In this document: positions 60,701-64,000 of the stretch, piece by piece
Layout: every line of letters starts with the position of its first letter
Position numbering within the stretch: the stretch's first letter is position 1
Assembly (NCBI RefSeq): GCF_001039355.2
Contig: NW_019774092.1
Coordinates: 548,184-612,183, forward strand
From: Lingula anatina
Lineage: Eukaryota; Brachiopoda; Lingulata; Lingulida; Lingulidae
DNA length: 64,000 nt
Direction: 5' to 3'
The notes under the pieces: generated by a model
Databases searched by the model: none
What the model was told of the DNA's origin: nothing
What the model saw: the letters and a program-made list of their open reading frames with translations, nothing else
Translations under genes and position numbers: made by a program

Positions 60701-63049
60701 GATTACTGTCAGATAATCCGGCTTAAATATCTGTCCCGCCTACTACAAGCTGTAAGGGGGTAATTAACTTTTGTGCCCGCTCGGCTATCAGCTATTTAGC
60801 GTGAACCCCCAGGGAGTTAGGTCGATCTAGTTTGGATCGATCTAATCTCTGGGAATGGGGTCTAAGTCTCCAACCTTCATAATTTTCTAATTCTCCTCTT
60901 CCCTCCCCCTTTAGATATTGACCAACTGATCACCATCAGTGGAATGGTCATCAGGACCTCCACCCTCATGCCAGAAATGCGTGAGGCCTTTTTCAAGTGC
61001 TATGTCTGCCAGAACACGGTTACCGTGGAGATAGACCGAGGACGCATTGCCGAGCCCACTCTGTGCCAGAACTGTAACACAAACCACTCCTTCGGTCTGG
61101 TCCACAACAGGTCTCAATTCACTGATAAACAGCAGGTCAAACTGCAGGAGTCACCAGGTAATTTGATGAGGATATCAAAGTGCTGATTTAGTTAGTGCTC
61201 ATGCATAAATCAGATCTCTGTCTTTCATACTTAAAAGCCACACAAAGATTTAAGAACAAAACAGATGTGCAGATAAAGTGACTTTGTACTTTTAGCTGAG
61301 CAAAAAATTAACAAAATTTGTTTGTTATTTACTCTGTGTGAAAGAGGACTTAAAAAGTAACTGAAATTAGTATTGAAGTATATTACAATTGAAATTCATA
61401 GGCATTTCTTCCACTCTGTTTTGAACAGTCTTTTCTCTCTGTAAAGAAAAAAAAGGAGACTACATGTAGATCAATTTTTATCATACTAAAAATTAGAAGT
61501 ATTCTGTACTAAATACCATTGTTTCACCTTGCAGAGGACATGCCCCCTGGCCAGACCCCCCACACGGTCAGTGTCTACGCCCACAGTGACCTGGTGGACA
61601 AGGTGTCACCGGGAGACAGGATTACCATTACTGGGATCTACAGGTGAGATTTCCCTCCTCGGTGAAATTTTAGGCTTCTTGCAAACTGATGCCTCAAATT
61701 TGCAGGAAGGAATTTAACCATGCAAATGAGGTCAGATTTTAAAATTGGAAGGATATGAAGACTTCTTGCCGACTTCTTGCAAACTTGCCGCAAACTTTGA
61801 GATGTGTTGCAAATTTGCAGCAAACTCTTGCAATCTTCTCGTTTTCTAGGGGTAGTTCATTTCCAAACATTCTTTGCCATGCATATGCACATTGACTTGT
61901 TTTAACAGGGAATGAATTTAGAATTATTTTGAGCATAGTTTTGATGTATGGATAGAGTTGAGAATTTACTTAATGTAATCTTCGTCTGTACACTTTTTTT
62001 GCTGAGTGAATAGAACGACAAGAATGTGGTCAAATTTTATACAAATTTTCTGCAATAATGCATTTTTAAAAATGGAAGTTGCAGTTAATATTTTGTTAAA
62101 ACACATAGGCAATTGTGTTTGTATTTATTTTTCGTCACCTGTCATCGTCTGTTGACACTAGTGTTTGTAACAACTTTAAATGATTTAATACTACAGGGCC
62201 ACCCCCCTCAGAGCCAACCCCCGGCAGAGCAACGTGAAGTCTGTCTACAGAACACACATCGATGTCGTCCACTACCGCAAGATGGACGTCCACAGACTGA
62301 GACAAGAATCCAATGAGGAAGAAGAGAAGTGAGTTTTTAGCTGTTTTGGTATTAATTAGGGCTTTAACTGTATTTATTTATGTTTTTTCTTTTTGGTGTT
62401 AAAAAAATAAGACAATAAAAATTAATAGAAATTATTATGTATCAACAACTTGAACCAAATAGTGAAATTTAGTTAAGTATTTTTCAAATTTAAAATATTA
62501 AAAGATAGGTACTCTAGTGATGGTAGTTTTGTCTTCAGCCCCTTTCATTCTGAATATAAGATTTGACAGCGTGCTCATTATACTTACATATAATTTGTAA
62601 TTCCAGTGTTGTTCGTTACACTGAAGAGAGAGTGAAGGAGTTGCAAGAGTTGTCCAAGAAACCAGACATCTATGAACGACTGGCACATGCCATCGGTATG
62701 AATACAAACTGGCAGAGAAAATACTTTTGTTTCTGTTTAATTGATAGCTGATGATACACTTTGCTGTAAGACTGGGTTTTGTTTAAGCTGTGTTGTGGAA
62801 TAAACCATGGTATTCATGCAAGAGCACTTGTTAGATAGCTGGAAATGAAATCTAAATTTTTAATATGCACAACAGTGCCGATGAAGTATTTTAAATATAA
62901 TTCAGCACTATATCAAATTATTGCCTTGCTTCTGTCTTTCCTTTAGCACCAAGTATTTATGAAAATGAAGACATCAAGAAAGGCATACTTCTGCAGCTGT
63001 TTGGAGGAACAAGGAAAGACTTCACAAATTCTGGCCGAGGAAAGTTCAG
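57745..63049 (+). CDS. MCM4: DNA replication licensing factor MCM4, exons 1-11 (C-terminal half beyond window)
   Basis: A subunit of the nuclear MCM2-7 replicative helicase. ATG at 57745. Exons: 57745-57835, 58052-58096, 58303-58488, 58881-59041, 59385-59591, 60039-60273, 60915-61157, 61535-61643, 62197-62328, 62607-62695, 62947-63049; all phases agree, about 533 aa so far. Residues 1-150 are a Ser/Thr/Pro- and Arg-rich tail with many SP/TP sites ([26 protein letters not shown]), typical of MCM4 and its CDK/DDK regulation. The MCM N-domain follows, with a C4 zinc ribbon (C337, C340, C359, C362) and the OB-fold [14 protein letters not shown]. The last exon ends [14 protein letters not shown]...GKF, just before the Walker A exon. 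The ATPase core is not in the window. The gene is probably under E2F control from the shared promoter. No disruption is seen. Confidence 0.95.
60648..60865. mobile_element. MITE, copy 2 of the family at 30602-30830
   Basis: Left ATTCCCATAGATTTTAGATCG and right GGATCGATCTAATCTCTGGGAAT regions are imperfect inverted repeats. The interior shares CTGGGGAGTCTCACTAGATT-like and GGGGGTAATTAACTTTTGTG blocks with the copy at 30602. It lies in the MCM4 intron before the zinc-ribbon exon. Confidence 0.72.
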
Positions 63050-63249
63050 GTACGTTGAGAGCTGCTGCTTGGAGACTTCATGAAAGTTTTGGAAATTTTC
63101 AGCAGCGTTGTCACCCATACAGCTGAAAAGCTTCCTCTACAAGTTGTCTCATGGTAATGGCTATAAATATGCCCTCTCCTGTTCAAAACTGATTGTTCCA
63201 CTTTGTGGAGAATTATGTTCCAGCTGAATGTCTTCCTATAAAAAATTAT

Positions 63250-64000
63250 TTCTCTGAAGTTAGGAACTGTATGTCCTGATGTGTGAATATTGATATATTA
63301 GCAATCCTCAGTGTTATATCTTATTGTGCATCTTGACTCATAGTTTCCATTGATATATATATATTTCTAAATTTTCTGGTATGAATTTCTACATTTTTTT
63401 AAAGTGTTTATGTATATATCTCTACATCTTGCCTTAAAGTCTCTATTGATGTACTTCTATATTGTCTCTAGGGTCGTAGCTGAATGTCCTGCTGTGCAGA
63501 TATCCATATTTCTTTAATCCTCAGTTTTATATCCATCTCTCCATGTTGCCTTTATTGATGTATTAATTTCTATATTATCTCCAAGGTCGGAGCTGTGCAG
63601 ATACCCGTATTTCATTATTCCTCAGTTTTATATCCATCCCTCCATGTTGCCTATATTGATGTATTAATTTCTATATTATCTCCAAGGTCGGAGCTGTGCA
63701 GATATCCATATTTCATTATTCCTCAGTTTTATATCCTTCTCTCCATGTTGCCTTTATTGATGTATGTATAAATTTCTATATTATCTCCAAGGTCAGAGCT
63801 GAATGTCCTGCTGTGCAGAAACCCGTATTTCATTATTCCTCAGTTTTATATCCATCTCTCCATGTTGCCTTTATTGATGTATTAATTTCTATATTATCTC
63901 CAAGGTCGGAGCTGAATGTCCTGCTGTGCAGATATTCATATTTCGTTAATACTCAGTTTTATATGCGTCTCTCCATGTTGCCTTTATTGATTTATTAATT
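63250..64000 (+). repeat. Tandem repeat of 101-113 bp carrying the start of an MCM4 exon
   Basis: At least five units, with decayed ones before about 63470. Each has a pyrimidine-rich TATTATCTCCAAG acceptor followed by GTCGGAGCTGAATGTCCTG... and ending CTGTGCAG: 63473-63499, 63586-63600, 63687-63701, 63792-63818, 63905-63931. In the phase set by exon 11 this reads (R)SELNVLLC, the residues that precede the Walker A loop in MCM4. Units 2 and 3 lack 12 bases of it. The repeats are probably copies of an intron/exon boundary inside the intron; the real exon should lie beyond 64000. Confidence 0.85.

Noticed and set aside
1-64000. CRISPR arrays, bacterial operons, tRNA or rRNA genes
   Set aside because: The tandem arrays lack spacer structure, the genes are spliced eukaryotic genes, and no tRNA cloverleaf or rRNA segment was recognised by eye; a tRNAscan-SE run would settle the tRNA question.

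Overview
The window is animal nuclear DNA. It is AT-rich, has small exons with GT-AG introns, and is dense in CA, TA and TTTA microsatellites and short inverted-repeat transposons. Gene content (APRT, a CD109-like thioester-protein-family gene, mitochondrial MCAT, MCM4, a fibrinogen-domain relic) and the repeat style fit a marine invertebrate such as a mollusc, amphioxus or ambulacrarian. I cannot fix the phylum from sequence alone.

The dominant large-scale feature is an assembly pattern. Six isolated single N characters (799, 6464, 15886, 33258, 39944, 56116) each sit at a point where the sequence jumps back and repeats earlier sequence, with SNPs, microsatellite-length changes and clean transposon presence/absence differences. 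The simplest reading is that both haplotypes of a highly heterozygous diploid were laid end to end. Overlapping pairs are about 8-798 with 800-1610; 7950-15885 with 16080-24430; 31050-32340 with 33259-34475; 35884-39818 with 39946-43930; and 55064-56115 with 56117-57170. The apparent tandem gene and exon duplications should not be read as paralogues without checking. A true gap of 580 N lies at 35126-35705.

Layout. 1-5790: no recognised gene; dispersed repeats. 5795-9391 (minus): APRT, four exons, complete only across the 6464 join; a second allelic copy (16085-17492) has exons 1-3. 9400-29550: non-coding sequence, mostly two alleles of the same stretch; a candidate 5' UTR exon for the downstream gene lies head-to-head with APRT. 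29554-47303 (plus): N-terminal half of a secreted CD109/alpha-2-macroglobulin-like protein, with two exon blocks present twice. The thioester half is absent; repeats, a satellite of nuclear-receptor-like half-sites and a frameshifted fibrinogen-domain relic (49771-50036) follow instead. 52046-55021 (minus): MCAT, complete, with a long N-terminal extension. 55282-57744: a divergent MCAT/MCM4 promoter region with two E2F-like sites, present twice. 57745-63049 (plus): MCM4 exons 1-11, running off the window through a tandem repeat that carries copies of the start of the next exon.

Functionally these are unrelated genes: purine salvage (APRT), protease capture/innate immunity (CD109-like), mitochondrial fatty-acid synthesis (MCAT) and DNA replication licensing (MCM4). 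No operon-like logic is expected. The most unusual material lies in the repeats: haplotype-polymorphic MITEs with exact target sites, the exon-bearing repeat in MCM4, and the broken end of the CD109-like gene.
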